Below, one piece after another: positions 1 through 8,869 of a stretch of 64,000 nt of DNA; the first letter of the stretch is position 1; each line of letters starts with the position of its first letter. Source of the stretch: Arthrobacter sp. ov407. Lineage in GTDB: Bacteria; Actinomycetota; Actinomycetes; Actinomycetales; Micrococcaceae. Both the position numbers and the translations under genes were made by a program. The notes under the pieces were generated by a model. The model was not told the DNA's origin, did not search any database, and saw nothing but the letters and a program-made list of their open reading frames with translations. The stretch is from contig NZ_FNGD01000010.1 of assembly GCF_900102895.1 (NCBI RefSeq), positions 62,001 to 126,000 of the forward strand. The letters are read 5' to 3'.

Positions 1-19
1 CGTTGAATGCTCGTACTCC

Positions 20-33
20 GTTTCACGTGAAAC
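20..33. other. parS site 1
   Basis: A perfect copy of the 14-bp palindrome GTTTCACGTGAAAC, the centromere-like site bound by the ParB partition protein. It lies more than 1.5 kb from the main parS group. Confidence 0.95.
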
Positions 34-250
34 ATGATCGTGACCTGAAGGGTCGATGCCAGAGGCTTTCATGAGAATGTATTAAATCGCCGCTCTAGGG
101 TTAATTTTTCGGCGTATATGACTTCCTTTCTTAGTCGAGTCATCAGGGCTCTATATGGGGCGTGGCGGCATACCACCAGCACCGCGGGCAGCCGGTCAAT
201 CGGTCGGCGCCGGAGGTCCCATCGACGCGTCCTCGGTCGGAGGACGGGGG

Positions 251-305
251 TGTGAATAATCTCTCGGGGCCTGTGGATAACTATGTGAATAACTTCTGTG
301 GAGAA
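251..305 (-). promoter_or_regulatory. Group of four DnaA-box-like 9-mers
   Basis: Four same-orientation 9-mers: TGTGAATAA (251-259), TGTGGATAA (272-280), TGTGAATAA (285-293) and TGTGGAGAA (297-305). The second is an exact DnaA box (TTATCCACA on the minus strand) and the others differ from it by one base. Spacing between starts is 21, 13 and 12 bp. Binding by DnaA is inferred only. Confidence 0.5.
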
Positions 306-1618
306 CATGGTGGATATCTTCGGCGCGACGGATCCGACCGTCGTCTGGACGTGCTGGGCGGGCATGAATGCAGGCCCTCTCTGACGTCACCCTGGCTATC
401 CGGACGGCTGCAGCGATGAAACAAATATTGATCGGTGGGCCCTTAGGAAGGTGCCATCAAGACAGCGGTGATTTGATCAGGGACAGGGACTGCGGCAGGG
501 ACAGGGACGGATTGAGGATCTCGTTCCTAGGACGGCGGCAGTGGCTTCAATCGGTAGGTCCGCGCGAAACCGGGCGTCGATGGAGATGTTGCCGAGGTGC
601 CGAACCTCACTGGGGTTCGACTAGTAACGCCACGGACACGAGCGTGGGGGTGAGGAGAGAGCGCACCCCTTCTCTCCCAGGCCTTCTGTCCCAGGAACGA
701 AGACCCCTGGGTGTTCGACGGGCTCTGAACCATCGCATACCCGGTTCTCTCCTTAGGGCCAGGAGGGCCTGAGCTGCCGATGGCACGCGTAATTGGAGGG
801 CCGCCGTGGGGTTTGAGGGGTGCTTGAGAGTGGACATGGCCGGAGACTAGCGGCCCGGCACCGCAGGCCAGATCAGCAGTGGATAGAGGAGGTGGGACCA
901 ACAAGCTCGGTTCTGAATCTGGCCACTGCTGTACGGGCACAGGACTTACGGACCAACGGCTGGGGCAGCGGGGCCTGAAGAATTGGCGGCGTGATTCGGC
1001 TGGCTCCCGGAGTCCGCCAGGCGCGGGAGCCGGATGGTGGACCTAGCGCGACGAGAAATGTTGTCGAAGGGTTCGGGTGTGGCCGGCCATAGCGCGATGG
1101 AATGGGAACTCCGTCCCCCTGCTGATCTGTCGTAGACGGCCCGCCATGCGTCATCCATTGACTGAACGAGGAGAGCTTCTTTCCATTGCCTGCTGCCGGT
1201 CGAACCGGAGTTCTCTCGCCGGTGTTCGGATTAGCCTCAAATCAGACAACATGGGCCGCCGAGATACTAGCGCGCACTCGAGCTCCTCTCGGGGTTCCCC
1301 CCAAGGACCGGGACCGCAGCCACTAGAACCACGTTAGAGGGTGCGGGGCCGGGGGTCCAGCAGCACTCCGTTTCCTTGACTGCACAGGCACGTACGCACT
1401 CGAATTGTTTGCCACCGGGCTGCGATTAAGGGAAGAGGTTCTGGTCGCCCGCTGACGGGAAGTCCGCCCGGCCAAGCCTTCTATTCAAGCCTGCCTATAG
1501 ATCGCACGGCTGACGCGACCTGGAATCGCGGCGTGGAATGGGGCGCCAGTCCCCCATCAGGAGCCATGCGGTCTTTGGTGACTGCGACCCTGCAGGATGA
1601 TGCCGAAGCTGCCGGCAT

Positions 1619-1632
1619 GTTTCACGTGAAAC
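1619..1632. other. parS site 2
   Basis: Perfect 14-bp parS palindrome GTTTCACGTGAAAC, preceded by T and followed by C, so the outermost 16-mer position is not conserved. Confidence 0.95.
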
Positions 1633-1837
1633 CTGCCAGACGCTGCAGCTGGCCAAATCCCGTGCTGAGGCTGCGTGGAATCCAAGTTAGAGAGCAAATT
1701 GCGAACAGAGGGACCCACTTGATTACGCCTCCCTGGTCAAGGGAAAAGAACTGTAGTGAATGATGATCGGTGCATATCTAAGAGTCAACTTTCACTTCGC
1801 CTCGTTTGGGCGGTTGTCGATTCACGGCAGAGGTTCT

Positions 1838-1851
1838 GTTTCACGTGAAAC
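1838..1851. other. parS site 3
   Basis: Perfect parS; the extended 16-mer TGTTTCACGTGAAACA spans 1837-1852. First of three full 16-mers packed within 143 bp. Confidence 0.97.
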
Positions 1852-1901
1852 ATCGAGACACTGGCCTTGCCCGGCGGATCCACGAATGAGCGTCGGGTTC
1901 T

Positions 1902-1915
1902 GTTTCACGTGAAAC
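1902..1915. other. parS site 4
   Basis: Perfect extended parS 16-mer at 1901-1916, 64 bp after site 3. Confidence 0.97.
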
Positions 1916-1964
1916 ATTACGACGATCGTATTGCGCGACAGGTCCATACTGGAGCAGTGGGCGT

Positions 1965-1978
1965 GTTTCACGTGAAAC
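1965..1978. other. parS site 5
   Basis: Perfect extended parS 16-mer at 1964-1979, 63 bp after site 4. The 63-64 bp spacing of sites 3, 4 and 5 is close to six helical turns. Confidence 0.97.
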
Positions 1979-2258
1979 ATCAGGGCGCATCAGTCACCGG
2001 CAGCGGAACGCGTGGGTGGTGGCGGCCGGCGCTGGGAACAGGCCTCGTAAGTGGGTCAGTTGATCATGTGCTCTCTGGATTTTCGTCTGAATTTGCTATC
2101 CGGTGAGTGAATACCTCGTGAATCAGGTCCCTCCAGCCTTTGCCTGGATTTGCTGGACGACGTCCGCGGAATATTGAGCGTCTCTGTCATGACGGAACGC
2201 CTCGTGCGCCGCCTGGATTTGGGGCGTTGGTCCGCAGGACGCGATTCAGATCATGTAG

Positions 2259-2532
2259 CTGGCCTACTTCAGTGGTAACCCATTGCTTGCGTCATCACCG
2301 GCCATCCACTATGTCGACGGTCGGCGCATTGACCATCAAGGCATCGAGTCCTACGACCGCGATTTCTTGATCCACCTCCTGGGCCTTGATTTCCGCATCG
2401 GGGTCCAATGTTTCACGTGAAACGATTCCGGGCGCGGCATGCTCAAGTCGCTACTGGGGCGAGTTCTGCACCCACGGCTACGGCCAAGGCCATGGCCCGA
2501 TGACGACCGTATTTGGCACGCGGGCTAGATAG
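2259..2532 (+). pseudogene. Possible decayed gene interrupted by a parS site
   Basis: Two adjacent protein-like frames are seen. One runs 2259-2420, has no good start, and contains the peptide IHYVDGRRIDHQGIE. The other is open through 2401-2530 and contains RYWGEFCTHGYGQGHGP before a stop at 2530-2532. They lie in different frames and the switch falls at the parS site at 2410-2423. The amino acid composition is more protein-like than the flanking frames, but I do not recognise a family, and chance remains possible for frames of about 45-54 codons. Confidence 0.25.
2410..2423. other. parS site 6
   Basis: Perfect 14-bp parS followed by G instead of A. It sits at the junction of two short protein-like frames. 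Confidence 0.95.
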
Positions 2533-2585
2533 TGCCTGCAGAATGTCATGAAATGCAGAAACGTCCATGAGGCCTTGATTCCCAT

Positions 2586-2599
2586 GTTTCACGTGAATG
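2586..2599. other. Degenerate parS half-site
   Basis: Reads GTTTCACGTGAATG: the first 12 bases match parS and the last two do not. It lies 17 bp before a perfect copy, which suggests duplication followed by decay. Confidence 0.7.
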
Positions 2600-2602
2600 C
2601 GT

Positions 2603-2616
2603 GTTTCACGTGAAAC
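2603..2616. other. parS site 7
   Basis: Perfect extended parS 16-mer at 2602-2617, the copy nearest to trxA. Confidence 0.97.
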
Positions 2617-2841
2617 ACGGTAACACGCCAGACGGCCGACGAGCATCCCTTGAGCACTACAGCGCTCACGATGACGGACGACAGCATCCCTCAGGGGCAG
2701 GGTTTCGAGGATTCAGCGAGAATGGCCAGCGGACAGAAAATTACATCAGCAGACAACCCCCAAAGCTTGCTCTATCAGTCGGAAAAGGTGCTCGCTTCAA
2801 TCCGGGCAGTCCCGCTCCCCTCTGTGGACCGTGGATCCAAC

Positions 2842-2878
2842 AAAAAAATGGCCCCCGCCAGAAGCGGGGACCATTTTT
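2842..2878 (-). terminator. Rho-independent terminator of trxA
   Basis: An A-tract/T-tract flanked hairpin: stem tggcccccgc/gcggggacca with loop CAGAA and one G-T mismatch, bordered by AAAAAA and TTTTT. It lies just beyond the trxA stop codon on the minus strand and ends the trxB-trxA transcript before the parS region. Confidence 0.85.
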
Positions 2879-2886
2879 CAATCAGC

Positions 2887-3213
2887 CTAGGACAGGACGT
2901 CCGCGAATTCCTTCTCAAAGAACTGCTTGGGCCGGGCGCCGATAACGGTGCTCTTGACCTCGCCGCCCTGGAACAGGTAAACGGCCGGGATGGATGTGAT
3001 GCCGTACTCGGCTGCAATGGCCGGGTTGTCGTCAACATTCACTTTGACCACATCAACCTTCTCGCTGTACTCGACCGAAATCTCGTCAAGAATCGGTCCC
3101 AGCTTGCGGCAGGGGCCGCACCATTCAGCCCAGAAATCGACGATGACGGGCTTCTCGGAGGCCAGCACATCAGTGCTGAAGCTGGCGTCAGTTACGTCTT
3201 TTGCGTTGCTCAT
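2887..3213 (-). CDS. trxA: Thioredoxin
   Basis: A 108-residue thioredoxin, the usual family length. It is a cytoplasmic disulfide reductase that accepts electrons from TrxB and passes them to ribonucleotide reductase and other targets. The active site WCGPC is at residues 31-35, and the cis-proline of the SIPAV motif is residue 76. The ATG at 3213 is chosen because translation from it gives the canonical N-terminus and a purine-rich stretch (GGAAGAGAGAC) precedes it; longer upstream extension would run into trxB. It is the second gene of a trxB-trxA operon (37-bp gap) and is followed by a clear terminator. The trx genes beside the partition locus are typical of actinobacteria. Confidence 0.97.
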   Translation of the reverse strand: MSNAKDVTDASFSTDVLASEKPVIVDFWAEWCGPCRKLGPILDEISVEYSEKVDVVKVNVDDNPAIAAEYGITSIPAVYLFQGGEVKSTVIGARPKQFFEKEFADVLS

Positions 3214-3250
3214 AACCTTTGTCTCTCTTCCGTTGGTTGCTGCGCGCCGT

Positions 3251-4207
3251 TTAGGCGTGGAAATCTGCGAGGTAGTGCTCGACGTCGAGGGCGGCCACAC
3301 AACCGGAACCGGACGCGGTGATCGCCTGGCGGTAGGTCGGATCGATCACGTCGCCGGCGGCGAAAACACCCTGGACGCTGGTCTTCGACGTGCGGCCGTC
3401 GACCGCGATGGTTCCCTCTGCGGTCAGTTCGAGCTTGCCCTTGACCAGATCGGTGCGAGGATCATTGCCGATTGCAACGAACACTCCGGTCACGGCCAAT
3501 TCGGTTTCCGCGCCGTCCACCAGGTTCTTCAACCGCAACCCGGTGACTTTGTCCTGTCCCAAAACGTCTTCGACGCCGGTGTTCCAGACGAAGTTGATCT
3601 TCTCGTGGGCCAAGGCGCGGTCCGCCATGATCTTTGAAGCGCGGAGGGTGTCGCGGCGGTGCACAACGGTGACGGACTTGGCGAACTTGGTGAGGAACAG
3701 CGCCTCTTCCATCGCGGAGTCGCCGCCGCCGATTACCGCGATGTCCTGATCCTTGAAGAAGAAACCGTCGCAGGTTGCACACCAGCTGACACCGTGGCCT
3801 GAAAGCCGCTTCTCGTTCGGCAGTCCGAGCTCGCGGTAGGCCGAGCCGGTGGAAAGAATGATGGAGCGGGCCTTGAAGGTCTCCCCCGTGCCGATGGTGA
3901 CGGTCTTGACGTCGCCGTCGAGGTCCAGTTCGGTGACGTCCTCGAACTGGATCTCCGTGCCGAAGCGCGCGGCCTGCTTTTCGAAGTTCTCCATCAGGTC
4001 CGGGCCCATGATGCCGTCCGGGAAACCCGGGTAGTTCTCCACGTCCGTGGTGTTCATCAGTTCGCCGCCGGCCGTGACCGAGCCTGCCAGGAGCAGCGGC
4101 TTCAGGTTCGCGCGCGCCGTGTACACCGCTGCGGTGTAGCCCGCCGGGCCGGAGCCGACGATGATCACATCACGTACTTCGGAGGCAGTGTTTTCTGCGT
4201 TGCTCAC
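3251..4207 (-). CDS. trxB: Thioredoxin-disulfide reductase
   Basis: A 318-residue low-molecular-weight FAD/NADPH reductase that recycles oxidised thioredoxin. The FAD-binding GSGPAGYTAA motif is at residues 18-27, the redox-active CATC pair at residues 143-146, the NADPH-binding GGGDSA at 160-165, and the C-terminal FAD motif (GVFAAGD) near residue 280. The start is a GTG at 4207, preceded by AGGAAGAGG at good spacing; it yields the normal N-terminus SNAENTASEVRDVIIVGSG. An in-frame ATG further upstream would add 39 unconserved residues. It lies upstream of trxA in the same transcript. Confidence 0.96.
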   Translation of the reverse strand: MSNAENTASEVRDVIIVGSGPAGYTAAVYTARANLKPLLLAGSVTAGGELMNTTDVENYPGFPDGIMGPDLMENFEKQAARFGTEIQFEDVTELDLDGDVKTVTIGTGETFKARSIILSTGSAYRELGLPNEKRLSGHGVSWCATCDGFFFKDQDIAVIGGGDSAMEEALFLTKFAKSVTVVHRRDTLRASKIMADRALAHEKINFVWNTGVEDVLGQDKVTGLRLKNLVDGAETELAVTGVFVAIGNDPRTDLVKGKLELTAEGTIAVDGRTSKTSVQGVFAAGDVIDPTYRQAITASGSGCVAALDVEHYLADFHA

Positions 4208-4431
4208 TGAACGGTGAACCTCTTCCTTTGTCGATGCGCCCGCCTCGATAGGCCGGCCACATGGCACAACTAATGCCGGGCATTGAATATTCCGGCCGAA
4301 ATGGGCGTCACGGAGCAACACCACTACTCAGGGTACCGGTTTGCCGCGGATGGAGCCGGTGTCGGCCCCGGATTGCAAGGCCGCGACGGATTACAGGGCC
4401 GCGACCGGATAGAGCCGCTACGGCCCAGGGT

Positions 4432-4472
4432 CCGCTACTGTACTGGGCCGCTACTGTACTGGGCCGCTACTG
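4432..4472. repeat. 16-bp tandem repeat at a gene 3' end
   Basis: Unit CCGCTACTGTACTGGG occurs at 4432-4447 and 4448-4463, followed by a partial copy (4464-4472). A degenerate copy precedes it at about 4415-4431. The partial copy contains the stop codon (4467-4469, minus strand) of the neighbouring membrane protein, so the array appears to be a slippage expansion out of the gene end into the 258-bp gap before trxB. Confidence 0.85.
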
Positions 4473-6026
4473 CACCTTGATCTCGGCCAGGCGCAGGCCG
4501 TACCCGTAGCGGGTCTTGGGAGCGGCCAGCTTGGGAAGCGTCTTGATGGACACGATCAAATATTGCGCTGTGACCGGTTCAGGGAGCGGCATCGTGAGGT
4601 CCGGGGACGTAAAGCTGTTGCTGCCAATGGGCTTCGCACCGTCCAGGGAGGGGCTGTTATTGGTGAACACGCTGATGCTGCCGCCGGAGGCGCCGAGCTG
4701 GCTCAGGGTGACGGAGGAGACCTTGGAAGGGCCCTTCAGCTTGACGACGAGCGGAACCTCGGAGGCAAGTCCGCCCCAGTCCTCCGTGGCGAATTCCATG
4801 TCGGACCAGAAACTCGCCCCGTTCCCGTCAAACGTCTTGACGAGGTCGGAGTCGTAATTCCCGGCGAAATCGAAGTTGCCGAGTCGTGTCACGCCCTCGA
4901 TGACGGGCGGCCCGGCGGCCGGTGCCTTGCTGGCGGTCGGCGACGGTTGCCCGGTGGACTGTTGCGGCGCGCTGGACGCCGCGGGGGACGGGGCGGCGGT
5001 CTGCGGGTTGCTCTTGAAGAGGCTGCCAAGGTTGGTAACCGCGAAGATGAGCCCCACCACCAGCACGGCAGCCAGGAGGCCGCCCACCAGCCAGCGCATG
5101 GAACGCGGTTCCCGGCTGGGCTCGTCTCCGTCCTCGTACTCGTACTCGTCCTCATCGACGGCGGCACGGGCCGAGGCGGGGAAGTTGCCCGGAGCCCGAT
5201 CCGCGGTGTCGAAACCGGCACCGGCCAGTCCGGCGGCCGCAGCTGCGCCGCCGTGGTGCTCTCCGGCACCGGGCTGGTCGTCGCCGGTGTAGTCGTCGTC
5301 GGACCACAAGGAAACTTTAGGTGCCGCGGCGGTGGCCGGCTGCTGCGCTGCCGAGTCGGCCTGGCGGGATGCTGTGCCGCCCTGGACGGGCTGCGGCGCC
5401 GACGAATGTGCCGCGGTCTCCTGCGGTGCGGTTGTGGGGGCTTTGGGGGCCCTAGCGGCCGCTGCCCCCGCTGCTGCTGCCGCGCCAGTCGCGGCGGCGG
5501 GCGCCGACGTGGGCCGGGACGGTACGTCTGCTGGGGATGCCGACGGGGAAACCGGGGGTTGTCCGGCTGCGGCCTGGGTCTGCCCGTAGTTGATGTACCC
5601 GGCGTCGACTTCCTCGTCGTCGTAGAGTCCGTCGTAGGTTTCGGGTTCGTGGGACCGGGCCTGCCCGAAGATTTCGCTGCCCAAGGTGTCTGTGAAGAAA
5701 GGTTCGACGTACGGCGGGCTGGACGACACCACAAGATCAAGGAGGTCCGCCGCCGAGGTGTGGTTGGTGATCAGATAAGTGGTGGACTCGCTGACGCCAA
5801 GGTCGAGGATCTGCACGCTGCCGGGACGTTCGCCCGTGGCCACTTCACGGGCGCTCTGGGCCACCTGGTCGGCGTTGCCCGGGCCGGCGACGAGGATGCT
5901 CACGGGCCGGTTGAGCACCTGGTCCACACCGTCCAGCACCAGATCCTGGTCATGTGAGGTCAGTACGGTGGCAGTGACCTTGTAGCGGCCACCGAGTACT
6001 GATCCGACATCGATCGGGTGGGACAC
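4467..6026 (-). CDS. MurJ-associated membrane protein with pseudokinase N-lobe
   Basis: 519 residues. Residues 1-100 resemble only the N-lobe of an STPK-type kinase: a GSVLGGRYKV glycine-rich start and a hinge-like YLITNHTSAADLLDL. No HRD or DFG catalytic motifs follow. Residues 140-300 are a long Ala/Pro/Asp/Glu-rich disordered linker, one transmembrane helix lies at about 311-331, and residues 375-519 form a beta-rich extracytoplasmic domain of discoidin or carbohydrate-binding type. Mycobacterial MviN carries a pseudokinase and a similar external domain on the same chain as the flippase. Here they are a separate gene just downstream of murJ, so a role in controlling lipid II export is inferred. 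The start is GTG with AGGAGGA five bases upstream. Confidence 0.75.
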   Translation of the reverse strand: MSHPIDVGSVLGGRYKVTATVLTSHDQDLVLDGVDQVLNRPVSILVAGPGNADQVAQSAREVATGERPGSVQILDLGVSESTTYLITNHTSAADLLDLVVSSSPPYVEPFFTDTLGSEIFGQARSHEPETYDGLYDDEEVDAGYINYGQTQAAAGQPPVSPSASPADVPSRPTSAPAAATGAAAAAGAAAARAPKAPTTAPQETAAHSSAPQPVQGGTASRQADSAAQQPATAAAPKVSLWSDDDYTGDDQPGAGEHHGGAAAAAGLAGAGFDTADRAPGNFPASARAAVDEDEYEYEDGDEPSREPRSMRWLVGGLLAAVLVVGLIFAVTNLGSLFKSNPQTAAPSPAASSAPQQSTGQPSPTASKAPAAGPPVIEGVTRLGNFDFAGNYDSDLVKTFDGNGASFWSDMEFATEDWGGLASEVPLVVKLKGPSKVSSVTLSQLGASGGSISVFTNNSPSLDGAKPIGSNSFTSPDLTMPLPEPVTAQYLIVSIKTLPKLAAPKTRYGYGLRLAEIKVQ

Positions 6027-6197
6027 GGGCTCCTCCTAGACTGTCCGGGACCTGCCGACGTGGCCACTCTGAGAGTGACCGTGCGCCCTCCGGTAAGCCG
6101 GTTGACCGCTGGTCCGCAACTTCCCTTGTTAGTCTTCGATCCTAGCCGATGCTCTGTCCGGGCCGCGTGAGCATGGCGTTTTGAAACGGAGCCGGGC

Positions 6198-8258
6198 TTA
6201 TTTTTTCTTTTTCCGGCCAAACGGGAAATAGGGGTTGTGACCGGCCGGGCCCTGGTAGGTCCGGCGGCCCGGCAAGGGAACATCGCCCCGGCCCAAACCG
6301 CCCTGCGCAGTGCTGGGGAGGTCCTCGGCCGGCAGATAGCCGCCCTCCGGACCGGACGGACGCCCGTAAGGGAACGAGTCCTCTTCCCGGATGTCGGGGC
6401 CGGCGCGGAAGGACTCGGCGTCGAACCCGCCGGAAATTCGCGGAATCAGGCCTGTATCCACCGAGGTGGTGGCCCGCTCGGGCGCCCTTCGCACCTCCGG
6501 TGCGCCGCCTGCCTGCGGCTCGGTGCCCGGCTCGGCGGTGCGGCGCCGGAGTCGCCCAAGCAGCGGCTGCAGGAGGTCCTGCAGTTCGGTCACCCGGAAG
6601 AGCTTCAATAGCAGGAGGTAGGCGGCCAGCATGACGGGACCGACGACGACGATCGTCACCAGAGCGGCGATCCGGTTGCTCCAGGCGTAGCCGTCCGGGT
6701 TGTAGCTGCCCAGCAGCCACAGGGCCACGGCTCCGGCCAGGGCAGAACCCAGGGCCGCGTAGCCCATGCGGATGTAGGAACTGGCAATGCGGGGTCCGTC
6801 GAGGTGGCCCAGGAGCCGGCGCAGGAAGGTTGCGCTGACGATCACGGAGAGGATGTTGCCGGCGGTGTAGAGGATGGCTATGGCGAAGATGATCTGATCG
6901 AACGGCAGGAACTGGATTGCGAACGCGGCCACTACGTTGACCAGTGCCAGGACCAGCTGGATGAAGAACGGCGTCCGGGCGTCCTCGTTGGCGTAGAACA
7001 CGCGCGACATCATGAAGTTGGCGCTCATGAAGGGGGTGCTGAGGGCCAGGATGGTGAGGGTCTGGGCCAGCATGACGCCGTCCAGGCGCACGTCGCCGGA
7101 GAAGAACATGCCCAGCGGCCCGGCCAGCGCGAAGAGCGCCAGCGCGCCGAAGACGGTGGCCACGGCCATGGTCCGCAGCCCGTGGGAGAGCGCGCTGCGC
7201 AGCGCGGCCCGGTCTCCGTCCTGCGACGCCCGGGTCATCCGGTTGAACAGCACGGTGGCCAGGGACAGGGCGATGATGGAGTGTGGCAGCAGGTACAGCT
7301 GGCTGGCCACCTCCAGCACGGCGTTGCCCGGAATGCTGGCCGCCGCGGGATCCCCCGCTTGTTGGAGGCGGGCCCGCTCCGCGCCCGGAATCGTGGCGAT
7401 GCGCATGACGTAAAGGAAGGCCAACTGCCCCACGGCGGCTGTCGCCAGGGTCCAGACGCTCAGCTTTGCGGCATGGCCCAGCCCGACCCCGCGCCAGCCG
7501 AAGCGCGGCCGCAGCCCCAGCCGGAGCCTGAACACGGGAATGAGCAGGACGGCGGTCTGGGTGACGACGCCGATCGTGGAGAATCCGGCCACGAGGATGG
7601 TCTGGAAGGACCCCCAGTTCTCGATCGTGTGGGGATTGGCGGCGTTGGTGCCCATGATGGCGATGAACATGCCCAGCCCGGCGATTGCCACGATGTTATT
7701 GACGATCGGCGCCCACATCGCGGGTCCGAAGGCTCCGTGGGCGTTCAGGACCTGGGTCAGCAGGGCGTACAGGCCGTAGAAGAAAATCTGCGGAAGGCAC
7801 CAGAACGCGAACGATACCGCGAGGGCCTTCTGTTGCGGCGAGTAGCCCTGGGTGGTCAGTTGAATGACCGTAGGCGCCAGCACCGTGACCAGCAGCGTGA
7901 GCACCAGCAGCACCAGGACCGCCAGCGTCAGCAGTCGGCTGATGTAATCCGCACCCTTGTCCGGCGCCTTGCTGGCCTTGATGATCTGCGGCACCAGAAC
8001 AGCATTGAACACTCCGCCCGCCACCAGCAGGAAGATCAGGTTAGGGAGGTTGTTGGCATTGATGAAGGTGTCATTGACGGAGGAGCCCAGGCCAAGGGCG
8101 GTCGCCAGCATCCACGTCTTTGCGAAGCCCAGGAAACGTGAAACGAGCGTTCCGGCCGCCATGATGGCGCTGGAACGGGCTTCTCCGGACTGGACAGCTT
8201 TGGAATCGGCGGGGCCGGAGGGTACGGGGGCGGGTTTGGCAGATGACATCGTCTTCAT
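6198..8258 (-). CDS. murJ: Lipid II flippase MurJ (MviN)
   Basis: 686 residues. MOP-superfamily flippase moving lipid-linked peptidoglycan precursor across the membrane. About 14 hydrophobic segments span residues 30-560. The family N-terminus SSAIMAAGTLVSRFLGFAKT is intact, and further hallmarks are FNAVLVPQ and QVLNAHGAFGPAMWAPIVNN. A polar cytoplasmic tail (about 565-686) rich in Gly, Pro and Arg ends in PFGRKKKK. It lacks the pseudokinase that mycobacterial MviN carries; that module is the next gene. ATG at 8258 is preferred over 8279 because GGGTGAG lies five bases before it and nothing useful precedes 8279. It is read with the NUDIX gene upstream. Confidence 0.93.
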   Translation of the reverse strand: MKTMSSAKPAPVPSGPADSKAVQSGEARSSAIMAAGTLVSRFLGFAKTWMLATALGLGSSVNDTFINANNLPNLIFLLVAGGVFNAVLVPQIIKASKAPDKGADYISRLLTLAVLVLLVLTLLVTVLAPTVIQLTTQGYSPQQKALAVSFAFWCLPQIFFYGLYALLTQVLNAHGAFGPAMWAPIVNNIVAIAGLGMFIAIMGTNAANPHTIENWGSFQTILVAGFSTIGVVTQTAVLLIPVFRLRLGLRPRFGWRGVGLGHAAKLSVWTLATAAVGQLAFLYVMRIATIPGAERARLQQAGDPAAASIPGNAVLEVASQLYLLPHSIIALSLATVLFNRMTRASQDGDRAALRSALSHGLRTMAVATVFGALALFALAGPLGMFFSGDVRLDGVMLAQTLTILALSTPFMSANFMMSRVFYANEDARTPFFIQLVLALVNVVAAFAIQFLPFDQIIFAIAILYTAGNILSVIVSATFLRRLLGHLDGPRIASSYIRMGYAALGSALAGAVALWLLGSYNPDGYAWSNRIAALVTIVVVGPVMLAAYLLLLKLFRVTELQDLLQPLLGRLRRRTAEPGTEPQAGGAPEVRRAPERATTSVDTGLIPRISGGFDAESFRAGPDIREEDSFPYGRPSGPEGGYLPAEDLPSTAQGGLGRGDVPLPGRRTYQGPAGHNPYFPFGRKKKK

Positions 8259-8320
8259 CGTCTCACCCGCGCGGGGCATTAGTCGCTATCGGTGGCCGTG
8301 ACCGGCCGCGCCTGCGGCCT

Positions 8321-8869
8321 TCAGCGGACTTCCGGGAGGACTTCCTTGGCCAGATCCGCGATGCGTCGCTCATTCGGGAAGGACAGTTTGCGGGCCAGCT
8401 CCTGGATGGGAATCCACGCGACGTCAACGGCTTCCTTGTCCGGATCGTTTTCGATGGTGAGTTCTCCGCCGGTGGCACGCAGGAGGTAGTGGTGCACGGT
8501 CTTATGGACGCGGTGCCCGCTAACGGTGAACCAGTAGTCGATGCTTCCCAGCGGTGCCAGGATCTTGCCTTCGATCCCGGTTTCCTCGGCGATCTCGCGG
8601 ACCGCAGCTTCCTCGTTGCTTTCCTTGCCTTCCGGGTGCCCCTTCGGCAGGCACCACTCGAGACGGCCGCCGCGGTTGAGGCGCGCGATGATCGCTACCC
8701 GCAGGTCGGCGTCGGACATGTCCACCACGACGCCGCCGGCGGAGATTTCCTCCACGGTGGGCAGGGAAGCGTGGCCCGTGTGCTGGACAGGCGCGACATT
8801 GGCACCTATTGCCGATGGCAACGGTGCGTTTGTCCTCCTGCCGGGAGCGCTCGGTACGGGATGGGCCAT
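8321..8869 (-). CDS. NUDIX hydrolase (MutT-like)
   Basis: 182 residues, cytoplasmic. The Nudix box GHPEGKESNEEAAVREIAEETGI (G-x5-E-x7-RE-x2-EE-x-G) is complete at about residues 78-100, so a metal-dependent nucleoside-diphosphate-X hydrolase is expected. Synteny matches mutT4 of M. tuberculosis, which also sits between pcnA and the mviN block. The substrate cannot be read from sequence. The chosen ATG (8869) has no Shine-Dalgarno sequence, but TAGAGT lies 7 nt upstream (8877-8882), which fits a leaderless transcript. It diverges from cca across a 171-bp promoter region. Confidence 0.9.
   Translation of the reverse strand: MAHPVPSAPGRRTNAPLPSAIGANVAPVQHTGHASLPTVEEISAGGVVVDMSDADLRVAIIARLNRGGRLEWCLPKGHPEGKESNEEAAVREIAEETGIEGKILAPLGSIDYWFTVSGHRVHKTVHHYLLRATGGELTIENDPDKEAVDVAWIPIQELARKLSFPNERRIADLAKEVLPEVR

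Larger units (their letters stand above)
1..2841. other. parS-bearing intergenic region without a convincing gene
   Basis: No open frame here has a credible start, codon use and length, and base composition is visibly less GC-rich than the genes to the right. What it holds is seven perfect parS sites plus one damaged copy (listed separately), a group of DnaA-box-like 9-mers at 251-305, and short protein-like reading frames at 2259-2420 and 2401-2532 (plus) that look like gene debris. Related actinobacteria place parB and sometimes cwlM or other genes here, so parB probably ends just left of base 1. Between 310 and 1600 I see nothing else recognisable. Confidence 0.7.

Noticed and set aside
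2650..2840. A plus-strand frame from a TTG with plausible peptide MTDDSIPQGQGFEDSARMASG
   Set aside because: It runs into the trxA terminator and lacks a Shine-Dalgarno; at most a remnant.
4563..5957. A 464-codon plus-strand frame over the pseudokinase-linker gene
   Set aside because: Antisense shadow; Gly/Arg-rich repetitive composition.
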